The position numbers and the translations under genes were made by a program. The notes beneath the pieces were generated by a model. That model was not told the origin of the DNA, searched no databases, and worked only from the letters and a program-made list of their open reading frames with translations. A stretch of 64,000 nucleotides of DNA from assembly GCF_002982115.1 (NCBI RefSeq), contig NZ_CP019980.1, forward strand, positions 256,001 through 320,000, written 5' to 3'. Position 1 is the first letter of the stretch, and every line of letters starts with the position of its first letter. Shown one piece after another: positions 32,003-41,160 of the stretch. This stretch comes from Lysinibacillus sphaericus (GTDB lineage: Bacteria; Bacillota; Bacilli; Bacillales_A; Planococcaceae).

Positions 32003-32123
32003 CTAAATACTAGTAGATAAATAAAAAATAGACTTTTCCAAAAGTAAGCAGACGAGCCGTCCGATTGTCCGCAGGAAATAAGCATGATGCGGTCGTCTTG
32101 CATTGAAGGAGAGAACAATTAGA

Positions 32124-33476
32124 ATGGGTAAATATTTTGGAACAGATGGCGTCCGTGGCGTCGCGAATAGTGAATTAACACCGGAGTTTGCATTTAAACT
32201 AGGCCGTGTAGGTGGCTATGTTTTAACAAAGGATGCAACAGGGCGTCCAAAGGTATTAATTGGTCGTGACACACGTATTTCAGGCGAAATGCTTGAAGGT
32301 GCACTAGTAGCTGGGCTTTTATCAATTGGCGTAGAGGTAATGCGTCTTGGTGTAATTTCTACACCGGGTGTTGCTTATCTTTCCCGAATTATGAGTGCAG
32401 ATGCAGGCGTCATGATTTCAGCTTCACATAACCCAGTTGCCGACAATGGCATTAAATTTTTTGGTCCCGATGGTTTCAAGTTAACTGATGCTCAAGAAGC
32501 AGAAATTGAAGCAATTCTTGATGCTCAAGAAGATACATTACCACGTCCAATCGGTGCAGATCTAGGCATTGTAAGTGACTATTTCGAAGGTGGACAAAAG
32601 TATATTCAATACCTAAAGCAAACGGTAGATGAAGAATTTGATGGTATTCATGTAGCGCTAGATTGCGCACATGGTGCAACATCATCATTGGCAACTCATT
32701 TATTTGCCGACTTAGAAGCAGACATTTCAACAATGGGTGCTTCCCCAACAGGTCTGAACATTAATGACGGTGTTGGTTCAACACATCCAGAAGGTCTTGC
32801 TGCATTTGTGACTGAAAAGGGTGCAGATGTTGGTTTAGCATTCGATGGAGATGGCGATCGTCTTATTGCAGTAGACGAAAAAGGTAAAATTGTTGACGGT
32901 GACCAAATTATGTTTATCATTGGTAAACACTTAAATGCAGTTGGTCGTTTGAAAAAGCAAACAATTGTCTCAACAGTGATGAGTAATATGGGCTTCTACA
33001 AGGCTGTTGAAGAAAACGGCATGCATAGCGTACAAACGGCTGTAGGCGATCGTTACGTTGTGGAAGAAATGCGTGCTAATGAATACAATCTTGGCGGAGA
33101 GCAATCTGGTCATATTGTGTTCTTAGACTTTAATACAACGGGTGATGGCTTGCTAACAGGTATTCAACTCGTTAGTATTATGAAAGCTACTGGCAAAAAG
33201 TTATCAGAGCTTGCAGCAGAAATGACAATCTTCCCGCAACGTTTAGTCAATGTACGTGTAACAGACAAGCATGCAGTGACGGAAAATGCTAAGGTTGCAG
33301 CTGTAATAGCAGAAGTTGAATCAGATATGGCTGGAAACGGTCGTATTTTAGTACGTCCTTCTGGCACTGAGCCACTTGTTCGTGTAATGGTGGAAGCTGC
33401 TACAGAAACGGATTGCGAAATTTATGTAGAACGTATTGCCAATGTAGTACGTACGGAAATGGGTTTAACAGAATAA
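32124..33476 (+). CDS. glmM: Phosphoglucosamine mutase
   Basis: Interconverts glucosamine-6-phosphate and glucosamine-1-phosphate for peptidoglycan precursors. 450 aa from the ATG at 32124 (GAAGGAGAG upstream); begins [15 protein letters not shown]. Phospho-Ser loop [12 protein letters not shown] near residue 98, metal loop DGDGDR near 240, phosphate-binding [12 protein letters not shown] near the C-terminus. Known in other Firmicutes to bind CdaA, its operon neighbour. Confidence 0.97.
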   Translation: MGKYFGTDGVRGVANSELTPEFAFKLGRVGGYVLTKDATGRPKVLIGRDTRISGEMLEGALVAGLLSIGVEVMRLGVISTPGVAYLSRIMSADAGVMISASHNPVADNGIKFFGPDGFKLTDAQEAEIEAILDAQEDTLPRPIGADLGIVSDYFEGGQKYIQYLKQTVDEEFDGIHVALDCAHGATSSLATHLFADLEADISTMGASPTGLNINDGVGSTHPEGLAAFVTEKGADVGLAFDGDGDRLIAVDEKGKIVDGDQIMFIIGKHLNAVGRLKKQTIVSTVMSNMGFYKAVEENGMHSVQTAVGDRYVVEEMRANEYNLGGEQSGHIVFLDFNTTGDGLLTGIQLVSIMKATGKKLSELAAEMTIFPQRLVNVRVTDKHAVTENAKVAAVIAEVESDMAGNGRILVRPSGTEPLVRVMVEAATETDCEIYVERIANVVRTEMGLTE

Positions 33477-33487
33477 TTATAAATTAC

Positions 33488-33518
33488 GCGATCTCCCACC
33501 ATTGGGAGGTCGTTTTTT
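33488..33518 (+). terminator. Terminator of the cdaA-cdaR-glmM operon
   Basis: CGATCTCCCA pairs with TGGGAGGTCG around CCATT, followed by seven Ts. Confidence 0.9.
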
Positions 33519-33587
33519 TATGTTTGAAATTTTTGAAGGAGGGAAGTATAAAACAGAGTCACAATAAACAAGGGGTGTTTAATTTAT

Positions 33588-34109
33588 ATGGCTAAAATTG
33601 CAACAGTAATAACAGATATGTTTGAAGACGTGGAGTATACAAGTCCAAAGGCAGCATTAGAGGCTGCTGGGCATGAGGTCATTACAATTGACATTGAAGC
33701 AGGAAAAGAAGTTGAAGGTAAACATGGTGAAAAAGTGAAAATTGATAAGGGAATCGAGGAAGTTCATGCTTCAGAATTTGATGCACTGTTTATTCCAGGT
33801 GGCTTTTCACCGGATATTTTACGTGCAGATGATTGCATTGTAGCCTTCGTCAAAACGTTTATGGATGACATGAAGCCAACCTTTGCAATTTGTCACGGGC
33901 CACAGCTACTGATTACAGCCAAAACATTAAATGGACGTGATGCAACAGGCTATAAATCCATACAAGTAGACTTGGAAAACGCAGGTGCTATTTTCCATGA
34001 CGAAGAAGTATTTGTTTGTCAAAAGCAATTAGTAACAAGTCGTACACCAAAAGATTTACCAGCTTTTAACCGAGAAATTGTGAAATTACTTGCAAGCAAA
34101 GAGAGCTAA
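33588..34109 (+). CDS. DJ-1/PfpI family protein (type 1 glutamine amidotransferase-like)
   Basis: 173 aa. Nucleophile elbow AICHGPQLL (Cys near residue 102) and the conserved acidic residue in the N-terminal TDMFEDVEYTSP block. Family members include deglycases and general stress proteins (YraA/YfkM type); the exact activity cannot be read from sequence. AAGGGGTG lies before the ATG. Single gene between glmM and the glmS leader. Confidence 0.88.
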   Translation: MAKIATVITDMFEDVEYTSPKAALEAAGHEVITIDIEAGKEVEGKHGEKVKIDKGIEEVHASEFDALFIPGGFSPDILRADDCIVAFVKTFMDDMKPTFAICHGPQLLITAKTLNGRDATGYKSIQVDLENAGAIFHDEEVFVCQKQLVTSRTPKDLPAFNREIVKLLASKES

Positions 34110-34127
34110 TCGTCGTTCCTATTTTAG

Positions 34128-34412
34128 AGGCTGAGATATAACCTTAAAATTTTAAATAGAGGTACATTGGTGTTGATAAATTTTCGCTAAGAAATAATAA
34201 ATAAAAAAGAAAAACTAGTTGTTGGTAGCAAAGGCGGTGACTCCTGCTCAGAACGCACACAGCGTAAGATGCGGTATTCTGCACGTTAGTGAAGGTTGCG
34301 GCTTACTGTGCTGAGCGGAAAGCACCGCCGAAGCGGACAACAACGACACAGTAAAAAAGTGTTAGATTGGTGGCGGTCAATCTAACACTTTTTCACTTTT
34401 GTCCCAGCCATT
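34128..34412 (+). repeat. Intergenic repeat element, copy 1
   Basis: About 280 bases bounded by inverted ends GGCTGAGATA (34130) and GTCCCAGCC (34401-34409). It contains a core at about 34216-34270 (TAGTTGTTGGTAGCAAAGGC, GGTGACTCCTGCTCAGAACG) that recurs in reverse orientation at 49394-49470. A strong stem AGTGTTAGATTG / CAATCTAACACT lies near its 3' end. No ORF. Miniature-element-like or a repeated structured RNA. Confidence 0.6.
34357..34395. terminator. Strong stem-loop with T-run inside repeat copy 1
   Basis: AGTGTTAGATTG pairs with CAATCTAACACT around an eight-base loop and is followed by TTTTTC; A-rich on the other side. It could terminate the DJ-1/PfpI transcript. Confidence 0.75.
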
Positions 34413-34509
34413 TTGCTATTGTTATACAATCATGCTGGCATTTCTCATCTTACACTTTGATAGTTTGTCACAAAAAAAGTAGCTAAGGGTTATTTTTAAT
34501 AACGAAAAT

Positions 34510-34538
34510 TTGACGAATAGCATATGATTGAGTATTAT
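34510..34538 (+). promoter_or_regulatory. Promoter of glmS
   Basis: TTGACG at 34510-34515 and TATTAT at 34533-34538, spacing 17. Transcription would start about 80 bases before the ribozyme. Confidence 0.65.
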
Positions 34539-34623
34539 GGAGAAGCTGACGGCTTGGGTAATCTTGTCCGCTTAGCAAGTGCTAAAGGAGGAAAGGAAGC
34601 ACAAAAATCGGAAAACAATTATA

Positions 34624-34795
34624 GCGCCTGAGCTGAAGAAATTGGACGAAGACATCTTCAGCAGACGAGGTGGAGGTTTATCGAAAATTCGGCGGATGCC
34701 TCCCGATCGACATACCCGATTGTCATTTTTCATTTTGAAAGCATTTGAGTGATTGAATGTACAGAAAATGGAGAAGGTATAAGTAGAGCAATAGA
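34624..34795 (+). ncRNA. glmS glucosamine-6-phosphate ribozyme/riboswitch
   Basis: Self-cleaving metabolite-dependent ribozyme that lowers glmS mRNA when glucosamine-6-phosphate is plentiful. The AGCGCC cleavage motif is at 34623-34628 (cut between A34623 and G34624). The conserved core GACGAGGTGGAGGTTTATCG follows at about 34664, then ATTCGGCGGATGCCTCCCG at about 34688. P3 (CGATCG with CGATTG) and a P4-like arm (CATTTT with AAAATG, GCATTT with GAATGT) come next. The 3' end is approximate. It lies 365 bases before the glmS start; the rest of that leader has small stems only. Confidence 0.9.
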
Positions 34796-34988
34796 TAAAT
34801 AGGAAAACTTCACGTATCGAGCAAAGCACTATTTTAGATAGCTGAAATAGTCTGAGGACGTGCGCGCATAAGTATGTTTATTTTCGTTTTGAAAATAAGC
34901 GGTACTGTTTACGCCCACCGAAAAATTTCGATAGGCTGAGGTCTAGTTTGTCATTGCGTTAATATGACAATATCGGAGGAAATATAAT

Positions 34989-36791
34989 ATGTGTGGAATT
35001 GTAGGATATATTGGTGAATCAGATGCTAAGGAAATTTTATTAAAAGGTTTAGAGAAGCTAGAGTACCGTGGCTATGACTCAGCAGGTATCGCTGTACGCA
35101 ACGAAGAAGGCGTAACAATCTTCAAGGAAAAAGGTCGTATCGCTGATTTACGTGGAGCAGTAGACGAGGATGTAGCGGCTAAGGTAGGAATCGGTCATAC
35201 ACGTTGGGCAACGCACGGAGTACCTAACCGTTTAAACGCGCACCCTCATCAAAGCGCATCAGGTCGTTTTACGATTGTGCATAATGGTGTGATTGAAAAC
35301 TATCATTTATTACAAAAAACATACTTAAAAGGCATCCCAATGAAATCTGACACGGATACAGAAGTAATCGTGCAGTTAGTAGAGCTATTTGTGAAAGATG
35401 GACTGCAAACAGCAGAGGCGTTCCGCAAAACATTATCTCTACTACACGGCTCTTATGCACTTGCATTATTAGATGCTGAAGCGGCTGATACAATTTTTGT
35501 GGCGAAAAACAAATCACCACTTCTTGTAGGTGTAGGCGATGGTTTCAATGTAGTTGCATCAGATGCCATGGCAATGCTACAAGTAACTGATCAATTTGTG
35601 GAATTACACGATAAAGAAGTCGTTATCGTGCACAAAGGTAGTGTGCAAATTACAAAATTAGATGGCACAGTAGTGGAGCGTGCACCTTACACAGCAGAGC
35701 TTGATATGAGCGATATTGAAAAAGGTACGTACCCTCACTATATGTTAAAAGAGATGGATGAACAGCCGACGGTTATCCGTAAAATCATTCAAGCGTACGA
35801 AGGCGAAAATGGCGATTTAACAATTGATGCAGCGATATTACAAGCATTGCAAGCTGCCGATCGATTATACATTATTGCTGCCGGCACAAGTTACCATGCA
35901 GGTTTAATCGGTAAACAATATTTCGAGAAAATGGCTGGTATTCCGGTAGAAGTGCATATTTCAAGCGAGTTTGGTTATAACATGCCACTACTTTCAGAAA
36001 AACCACTATTTATCTTTATTACCCAATCAGGTGAAACAGCGGATAGCCGCCAAGTACTTGTGAAAATTAAAGAGCTTGGGTATCCAACATTAACGATTAC
36101 AAACGTACCAGGTTCAACGCTATCACGTGAAGCAGATTATACATTATTATTACATGCAGGTCCTGAAATCGCTGTAGCTTCAACAAAAGCATATGTAGCG
36201 CAGGTGGCAGTACTTGCACTAGCAGCATATGTGACAGCAAAAGCAAGCGGTAAAGGCTTAGAATTTGATTTAAAACAAGAGCTTGCAATTGCGGCTAACG
36301 GTATTCAAACAATTATTGATGCAAAAGATGTATTAGAAGACATCGCAGAGGACTACTTAAAAATTGCACGCAACGCTTTCTTCATTGGTCGAAATATCGA
36401 CTTCTGTGTAAGTCTTGAAGGTGCTTTAAAACTAAAAGAAATTTCATATATTCAAGCAGAAGGTTTTGCAGGTGGCGAACTAAAACATGGTACGATTGCT
36501 TTGATTGAAGAAGGCACACCCGTTTTCGCCCTTGTCACACAAGAATCGGTAGCCTTAAATATTCGCGGCAATGTCAAAGAGGTAGCTGCACGTGGAGCAT
36601 ATCCATGCATTATCGCTATGGCTGGCGTAGACGAAGACGGCGACCGTCTAGTGATTCCGCATGTTAACGAATACTTAACACCACTTGTTTCAGTTGTGCC
36701 ATTACAGCTAATTAGCTACTATGCGGCACTCCATCGTCGTTGTGACGTTGATAAACCTCGTAACTTAGCTAAATCAGTGACTGTGGAGTAG
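34989..36791 (+). CDS. glmS: Glutamine-fructose-6-phosphate aminotransferase (isomerizing)
   Basis: First step of amino-sugar synthesis: fructose-6-phosphate plus glutamine gives glucosamine-6-phosphate. 600 aa. N-terminal Cys2 nucleophile in MCGIVGYIG; glutaminase domain to about 240; two SIS domains (AAGTSYHAG near 300, then the second from about 455). C-terminal [13 protein letters not shown] is the conserved end whose codons form the Tn7 target. A Tn7-like element follows. Controlled by the ribozyme upstream. Confidence 0.98.
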   Translation: MCGIVGYIGESDAKEILLKGLEKLEYRGYDSAGIAVRNEEGVTIFKEKGRIADLRGAVDEDVAAKVGIGHTRWATHGVPNRLNAHPHQSASGRFTIVHNGVIENYHLLQKTYLKGIPMKSDTDTEVIVQLVELFVKDGLQTAEAFRKTLSLLHGSYALALLDAEAADTIFVAKNKSPLLVGVGDGFNVVASDAMAMLQVTDQFVELHDKEVVIVHKGSVQITKLDGTVVERAPYTAELDMSDIEKGTYPHYMLKEMDEQPTVIRKIIQAYEGENGDLTIDAAILQALQAADRLYIIAAGTSYHAGLIGKQYFEKMAGIPVEVHISSEFGYNMPLLSEKPLFIFITQSGETADSRQVLVKIKELGYPTLTITNVPGSTLSREADYTLLLHAGPEIAVASTKAYVAQVAVLALAAYVTAKASGKGLEFDLKQELAIAANGIQTIIDAKDVLEDIAEDYLKIARNAFFIGRNIDFCVSLEGALKLKEISYIQAEGFAGGELKHGTIALIEEGTPVFALVTQESVALNIRGNVKEVAARGAYPCIIAMAGVDEDGDRLVIPHVNEYLTPLVSVVPLQLISYYAALHRRCDVDKPRNLAKSVTVE

Positions 36792-36807
36792 GGCTTAGAG
36801 CTGAGGG

Positions 36808-36910
36808 TGTTAATATTGTTGATTTGAAATAAAGTCGTACCGTTTATAAAAAAGATGTATCGTTTAAAATAAAGTTATACCGTTTGTAAAAAAGTTTCAC
36901 CGTTTTCCCC
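36808..36910 (+). mobile_element. Tn7-like transposon end with four 20-bp TnsB-type sites
   Basis: Begins TGTTAATATTG 16 bases after the glmS stop, the classic Tn7 target position. From 36831 a 20-base unit (consensus AAAGTYRTAYCGTTTRTAAA) recurs four times with CGTTT at exactly 36841, 36861, 36881 and 36901. This is the layout of overlapping TnsB-binding sites at one Tn7 end. A possible five-base target duplicate GAGGG precedes it. I did not find the opposite end in the window. Confidence 0.8.
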
Positions 36911-36942
36911 CTTTGGATAATACTATCTAAAGGGGTGTTTTT

Positions 36943-37455
36943 ATGTCAAAACGAACTAGAACATCTAAAGCCGAAAAGTGGATTAAAGAAGGTCGTGGCT
37001 CTGGAGTTGGAGCCGATTATAAACCATGGTTAAACATTCAAGATGTGTCTTCGAAAGGTCGGTCTACACGTTTAAAAGGTATTAAAACAAATAGGCAGCA
37101 TGAATTTCTATCTGATTTGGAAAGAAATCACTTTTATTTAACGGAATATTCGGATTCCGTTGTTGATATTCGAGAACAATTTCCTTTATTGCCGTTAGAA
37201 GAAACAATTGTCATTGCTGATGAATTAGGTCTAAAACATCCTACAGACCCTAAAACGAATGAGCCAGTTGTAATGACAACGGATTTTTTATTAACGGTAG
37301 AAAAAGGAAGTGGATTAGTAGAGCTTGCACGAACAATAAAAATAAAAGATGAGCTACTGCCTAAAAGGAAGCTATATCCAATTAGAGATAGAGCTTGAGC
37401 ATGATGAATTAACGTCTGTTCAAATTAACAAACGAGATAAGGACTGGGCACTGTA
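36943..37455 (+). pseudogene. tnsA: Tn7-like transposase subunit TnsA, broken
   Basis: Endonuclease subunit that cuts the 5' ends of the transposon. The intact frame is 151 aa (stop at 37396-37398), starting MSKRTRTSKAEKWIKEGRG. Catalytic-type residues are visible: Glu in HEFLSDLE near residue 55, Asp in MTTDFLL near 106 and Lys in RTIKIKDELL near 125. A frameshift near 37370 leaves the expected continuation (LEIELEHDELTS to DKDWAL) in another frame up to a stop at 37455. The rest of the C-terminal domain is gone. The start ATG is just after a stem (CCCCTTT with AAAGGGG, 36908-36934) covering the ribosome site. Confidence 0.82.
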
Positions 37456-37476
37456 GAAAATTTTATCCTCCTTAAT

Positions 37477-38087
37477 ATGAAAGAGCTACTAATGAAAAAG
37501 GGACGTGAAGTAAAAATAGTAGAGATTGCCGCCGAGAGCGGACTAGGCAAAACAAAGGTGAAAAAACTGCTAAGCCGCTATTGGCAACGTGGCATGAACA
37601 AAAATGCTATATTACCCAATTACGCAAACTCGGGTGGTCGTGGGAAGACTAAAAATCTTAACAATGATAAGGTTGGTCGCTCACGTAGAGTAACTGTAAA
37701 TGGTGAATATCGAAGTGGCATTAATATAACTGATGAGATTAAGACGCAATTTGAACATGCCATTAATAAATACTACCGCAAAGCCAATAACTATTCGTTA
37801 AAAAATGTGTACCATTTTATTTTGCGTGATTTTTATGCAGATTCAAAGCGAGCAATCGAAGAACAATGGTATACAAGGCTGATAACAAAAGTATTGATAT
37901 TGTGTATGATCCACGTCATTTAGACAAAATTTATATCGCGAATGATAACGGAATGGATTATGAAACATGCATTTTATTAGAGCCTAGCCAGCAATATAAA
38001 TCGGATTTTTTAGAAGAAGTCGTTTTTCAGCATCAATTACGAAAACAGCATATATTTGTATGCTGTTTTATTTATGATGAAATTTAA
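37477..38087 (+). pseudogene. tnsB: Tn7-like transposase subunit TnsB, deleted and frameshifted
   Basis: Remnant of the DDE transposase. The first frame (37477-37923) keeps the N-terminal helix-turn-helix (EIAAESGLGKTKVKKLLSRY near residue 18) and WQRGMNKNAILPNYANSGG, then part of the region before the catalytic core. Near 37865 the frame changes and the sequence jumps to the C-terminal beta-barrel motif VYDPRHLDKIYI in the frame 37866-38087. The catalytic DDE core, over 250 residues, is absent. No tnsC, tnsD or tnsE follows. Confidence 0.8.
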
Positions 38088-38155
38088 CAATTATAGAGAA
38101 ATGTAATTATTTAAAGTATATAATTACCAAATTTTCTATAATGTGAATATATTTA

Positions 38156-38184
38156 TTTACAGTTTATCCCTTATATGTTATATT
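38156..38184 (+). promoter_or_regulatory. Promoter of the Cys-rich peptide gene
   Basis: TTTACA at 38156-38161 and TATATT at 38179-38184, spacing 17, about 53 bases before the peptide ATG. Confidence 0.6.
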
Positions 38185-38236
38185 AATTACATACCTAAAT
38201 TATGGGTTTAATTATACATATTAGGAGGTGGAAGTT

Positions 38237-38422
38237 ATGTCATGTCCTCAAGGATGGAATAAAGTGGGTGAATGTTATGGTGATGCATTTTGCAACCATA
38301 ATGATGGTTGTGGGTTCTTATGGTTAGAAAAGAGTTACCAGCAACATATTTATGCTAAATGTCAAAATGGTAGTAAAACTGATTGTTACTACTCATCAAC
38401 TACAACGTTAAGATGCTGCTAA
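38237..38422 (+). CDS. Leaderless eight-cysteine secreted peptide (candidate bacteriocin)
   Basis: 61 aa from the ATG at 38237, six bases after AGGAGGTG; a GTG at 38228 lies inside that site. Starts MSCPQGWNKVGECYG. Eight Cys at about residues 3, 13, 19, 25, 42, 50, 60 and 61, ending LRCC, enough for four disulfides; rich in Gly, Asn, Trp and Tyr. No signal peptide and no double-Gly leader. Followed by thioredoxin-like, ABC-exporter and MauE-like genes, which suggests a folded disulfide-rich export product. A stem-loop after it would give high expression relative to the downstream genes. Not a family I recognise; antimicrobial role is inferred. Confidence 0.75.
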   Translation: MSCPQGWNKVGECYGDAFCNHNDGCGFLWLEKSYQQHIYAKCQNGSKTDCYYSSTTTLRCC

Positions 38423-38437
38423 TAATACTGGTAACCC

Positions 38438-38475
38438 ATTTAAGCTACTTCTATTTGAAGTAGCTTAAATACTTT
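38438..38475 (+). terminator. Attenuating stem-loop between the peptide and its operon
   Basis: ATTTAAGCTACTTC pairs perfectly with GAAGTAGCTTAAAT around TATTT, followed by a weak T-run (ACTTTTG). Probably a partial terminator that favours the peptide message. Confidence 0.75.
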
Positions 38476-38494
38476 TGAACAAGGAGGAAAATAC

Positions 38495-38974
38495 ATGATT
38501 TCTTTTCCAAAGGAACACCACAAATTTTTAAAGCAAAATGTTGACCCTATAGAAAAGGGTGACTATTTAGTTAATGCCGAAGTTAAAAATGGATTGTTTC
38601 TAAGTGACTTGGTTTCAAATCATCTATTTATTGTTTTTTTAAGCACTAGCTGTTCCGCATGTGAAGCCGCTTTTGAGGCGATAGATAGTGTTTTACAAAC
38701 CAATCCGAAATTAAATACTTGTTTCTTAATTGATACAGATCTACAAAATTTAAATGCAATTAAAGAAGCACTACCAAATCAAAATATGATATTCTCGTTC
38801 CCGTATAATAAAATGAATGAAACATTTGGCTTTGCAAGGGCTCCCTGGGGTATAGCGGTTAATAAGGAATTACAAATTATTAGTTCTGGTCCATTCGGGA
38901 AAATTGAAACATTAGATAGAATGTTGAAACCATTTAAATATCAAATAGGTGAAATCATTGAGTCACAAAAATAA
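38495..38974 (+). CDS. Thioredoxin-like protein, MauD/TlpA type (first)
   Basis: 159 aa. Active-site CSAC in FLSTSCSACEAAFEAID near residue 53 of a thioredoxin fold, and a later cis-Pro-like APWGIAVN. No signal peptide or membrane segment is evident, so it may act at the cytoplasmic face or be held by its partners. AAGGAGGAAAA precedes the ATG. It lies between the Cys-rich peptide and the exporter and overlaps the latter. MauD-type proteins, with MauE, assist disulfide formation in methylamine dehydrogenase; the same logic is inferred here. Confidence 0.8.
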   Translation: MISFPKEHHKFLKQNVDPIEKGDYLVNAEVKNGLFLSDLVSNHLFIVFLSTSCSACEAAFEAIDSVLQTNPKLNTCFLIDTDLQNLNAIKEALPNQNMIFSFPYNKMNETFGFARAPWGIAVNKELQIISSGPFGKIETLDRMLKPFKYQIGEIIESQK

Positions 38975-40712
38975 ATTATTAGACAAAAATATTTATAAAA
39001 ATTCAAAACTAAAATTTATTTCCGTCACTTTACTGATCATCATTACCGCTCTTTTAAATAGCCAACTGGTAACTTTCACTGAAAAATTTATAGATTCATT
39101 GGGTATGTCAAACTTTAAACATTCACTAATTTTACTTCTGTTACTCAGTGCATTCTCATTATCAACTAAAGTAGCGGAGCAGGTAATTACATATATTAAA
39201 TCACTAATCCGATTAACAGTAGAATCCCAGTTAAACCATAAGTTTTTAAGTATACTTAACTTTAATACGATAACCGAACTTGAGACCCCCACTTATCAAA
39301 ACGAAGTTAATTATTTTAGAGGGACATTGGGAACATTATCTGCTCTCCCCGATTATTATATTGATCTAGGGAAAAATTTAATTTTCGTTGTTGCATACTC
39401 ATATCTTATTTTCCAATATAACTGGCTAGTTTTATTGATATTAATCCCATTAGCTGTGCCAAATGCTATATTTCAAAATTTTTACGCAAAAAAACTACGT
39501 TTTTATTACCGAGATACTGCCGAAATAGGTAGAGGTAAAGAAAGTTTTTTTCAGTTACTTTTAAACCCCCAAACTCAGAAGGAAAATATGGTCTTCTCGA
39601 ATAAAAATTTCTTATTACAGAAATGGTCAGTCAATAATACTATTGGTATAGAAAAACAAAAAGCACTGATGAACACTGAATTTAAATGGCGATTCCTCAT
39701 GCATTTACCTAATGTTATTTCAATAATGGCTGTTCAGTTAGTTATTGTGACAGGGATTATGCTTACAAATAAAAATTCAATAGGTGATTATTTTGCAATA
39801 ATCACAGCAGCTGGTTTTCTGCAATCGGCTTTAATTGGCCTAGCTGAAATTTTAGGTAAGTTAAAAGAGACGAAGCTAGTAATAAAAGACGGAGAAAGTT
39901 TCTTTGAAAAGTTTAACGAGAATAAGTTGGATGATACAGCACTCGATATGAATAAAATAGAGAATGTTAGACTTGATAATCTCTCGTTTACTTATCCGAA
40001 TATGGATAAAAAAGCACTAGAAGATATTAGTCTTTCTTTTAAAATAGGAGAAAATATAGCAATTGTAGGGGAAAATGGTTCTGGTAAATCTACTCTAGCT
40101 AAGATAATCTCTGCTCTTCATAATATAGAGGATGGTATGCTCTTTTTTAATGGAATAGACATTAATTTAATAAAAAGAAAAACTCTATTAGAGCAAATAT
40201 CTATTGTTAGTCAGGATTTTGTTAAATACCCACTTACGGTTAAGGAAAATATTCTCTTTGAAAATGATGATACAAATATTGAGAGATTATCAAACTTAAT
40301 CAAAAAATATCCTATGCTTATACCAGATAATTTGAAAAATAATTTAAATGCTATGTTAGGATATGAATTTTCAGGAGGGCAGCAGCTATCAGGAGGTCAA
40401 TGGCAAAAAATAGCAATCGGCAGAGCGCTCGTCAAAGAGGCTGATGTGCTAATCCTAGATGAACCAACCTCGGCATTAGACCCTATGACAACAAATAATG
40501 TTATTAACTTAATTCTATTGGAAAGAAATTTATTAACTACAATACTTGTTACACATGATTTAGCATTAGCGAAAAGATTCGATAAGATATTATGTATAAA
40601 TAGCGGCAAAATAGTGGGATTTGGAACACACTACGAATTGATTCGAGAAAATTCATTTTACAAAGAATTAAACAATGATAAAAAGGAGGAGAGATTAGAT
40701 GTTACAGTCTAA
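38958..40712 (+). CDS. ABC exporter (membrane plus ATPase), no peptidase domain
   Basis: 584 aa from TTG at 38958, seven bases after AGGTG; a GTG at 38949 is the alternative. Six membrane segments (about residues 20-300) and a C-terminal ATPase: Walker A GENGSGKST near 372, signature LSGGQWQKIAIGRA near 480, Walker B DVLILDEPTSALDP near 500. It has no N-terminal C39 protease domain, matching the absence of a leader in the peptide. Likely exports, or gives immunity to, the Cys-rich peptide. Overlaps both thioredoxin-like genes. Confidence 0.88.
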   Translation: MSHKNKLLDKNIYKNSKLKFISVTLLIIITALLNSQLVTFTEKFIDSLGMSNFKHSLILLLLLSAFSLSTKVAEQVITYIKSLIRLTVESQLNHKFLSILNFNTITELETPTYQNEVNYFRGTLGTLSALPDYYIDLGKNLIFVVAYSYLIFQYNWLVLLILIPLAVPNAIFQNFYAKKLRFYYRDTAEIGRGKESFFQLLLNPQTQKENMVFSNKNFLLQKWSVNNTIGIEKQKALMNTEFKWRFLMHLPNVISIMAVQLVIVTGIMLTNKNSIGDYFAIITAAGFLQSALIGLAEILGKLKETKLVIKDGESFFEKFNENKLDDTALDMNKIENVRLDNLSFTYPNMDKKALEDISLSFKIGENIAIVGENGSGKSTLAKIISALHNIEDGMLFFNGIDINLIKRKTLLEQISIVSQDFVKYPLTVKENILFENDDTNIERLSNLIKKYPMLIPDNLKNNLNAMLGYEFSGGQQLSGGQWQKIAIGRALVKEADVLILDEPTSALDPMTTNNVINLILLERNLLTTILVTHDLALAKRFDKILCINSGKIVGFGTHYELIRENSFYKELNNDKKEERLDVTV

Positions 40713-41160
40713 ATTCAAAAAAATATTTCAGTCCAAAACAGGACAGCCTGAAAATCAAAAGATTGTACAAGTACCGTATGAACCAGGTGATGTTATTGAA
40801 GGAGACCTTTTTAACAATTCAAGTACAACCACTTCTTTATTATGTTTCATTTCGCTTAGTTGTTTAGATTGCATAGATTTGTTACCCCAGCTACAAGAGG
40901 TAACAGATCAATTTAACGGTAACTTTTCTCTTTTTGTAGAGGCTTCAAACGAAGAAATAGAAGAAATAAAAAGTCACTTCAAATTCGAATTCCCATTGTA
41001 TAGCCTAAAACGTGAAGATTTACCTTTAAAATACCGGGTTTTCACAACACCGTATGCATATCTAATTGACACTAGTAAACGTGTAGTTAAGGGTCAAAAT
41101 GTATACAATAGTAGCGATTTATTAGAATTAGGTCGAGCGAAGGCATTTTCTAATGATTAA
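40699..41160 (+). CDS. Thioredoxin-like protein, MauD/TlpA type (second)
   Basis: 153 aa. Active-site CLDC in LSCLDCIDLLPQLQ near residue 55, thioredoxin fold, cis-Pro segment VFTTPYAYLID near 113. Only about a quarter similar to the first thioredoxin-like protein. Starts inside the exporter gene after GGAGGAGAG and overlaps the MauE-like gene by eight bases. No obvious export signal. Confidence 0.8.
   Translation: MLQSKFKKIFQSKTGQPENQKIVQVPYEPGDVIEGDLFNNSSTTTSLLCFISLSCLDCIDLLPQLQEVTDQFNGNFSLFVEASNEEIEEIKSHFKFEFPLYSLKREDLPLKYRVFTTPYAYLIDTSKRVVKGQNVYNSSDLLELGRAKAFSND

Noticed and set aside
38237-38422. Class I lanthipeptide or glycocin precursor
   Set aside because: No leader, no LanB/LanC or glycosyltransferase next to it; the lanB gene is 15 kb away in another cluster.
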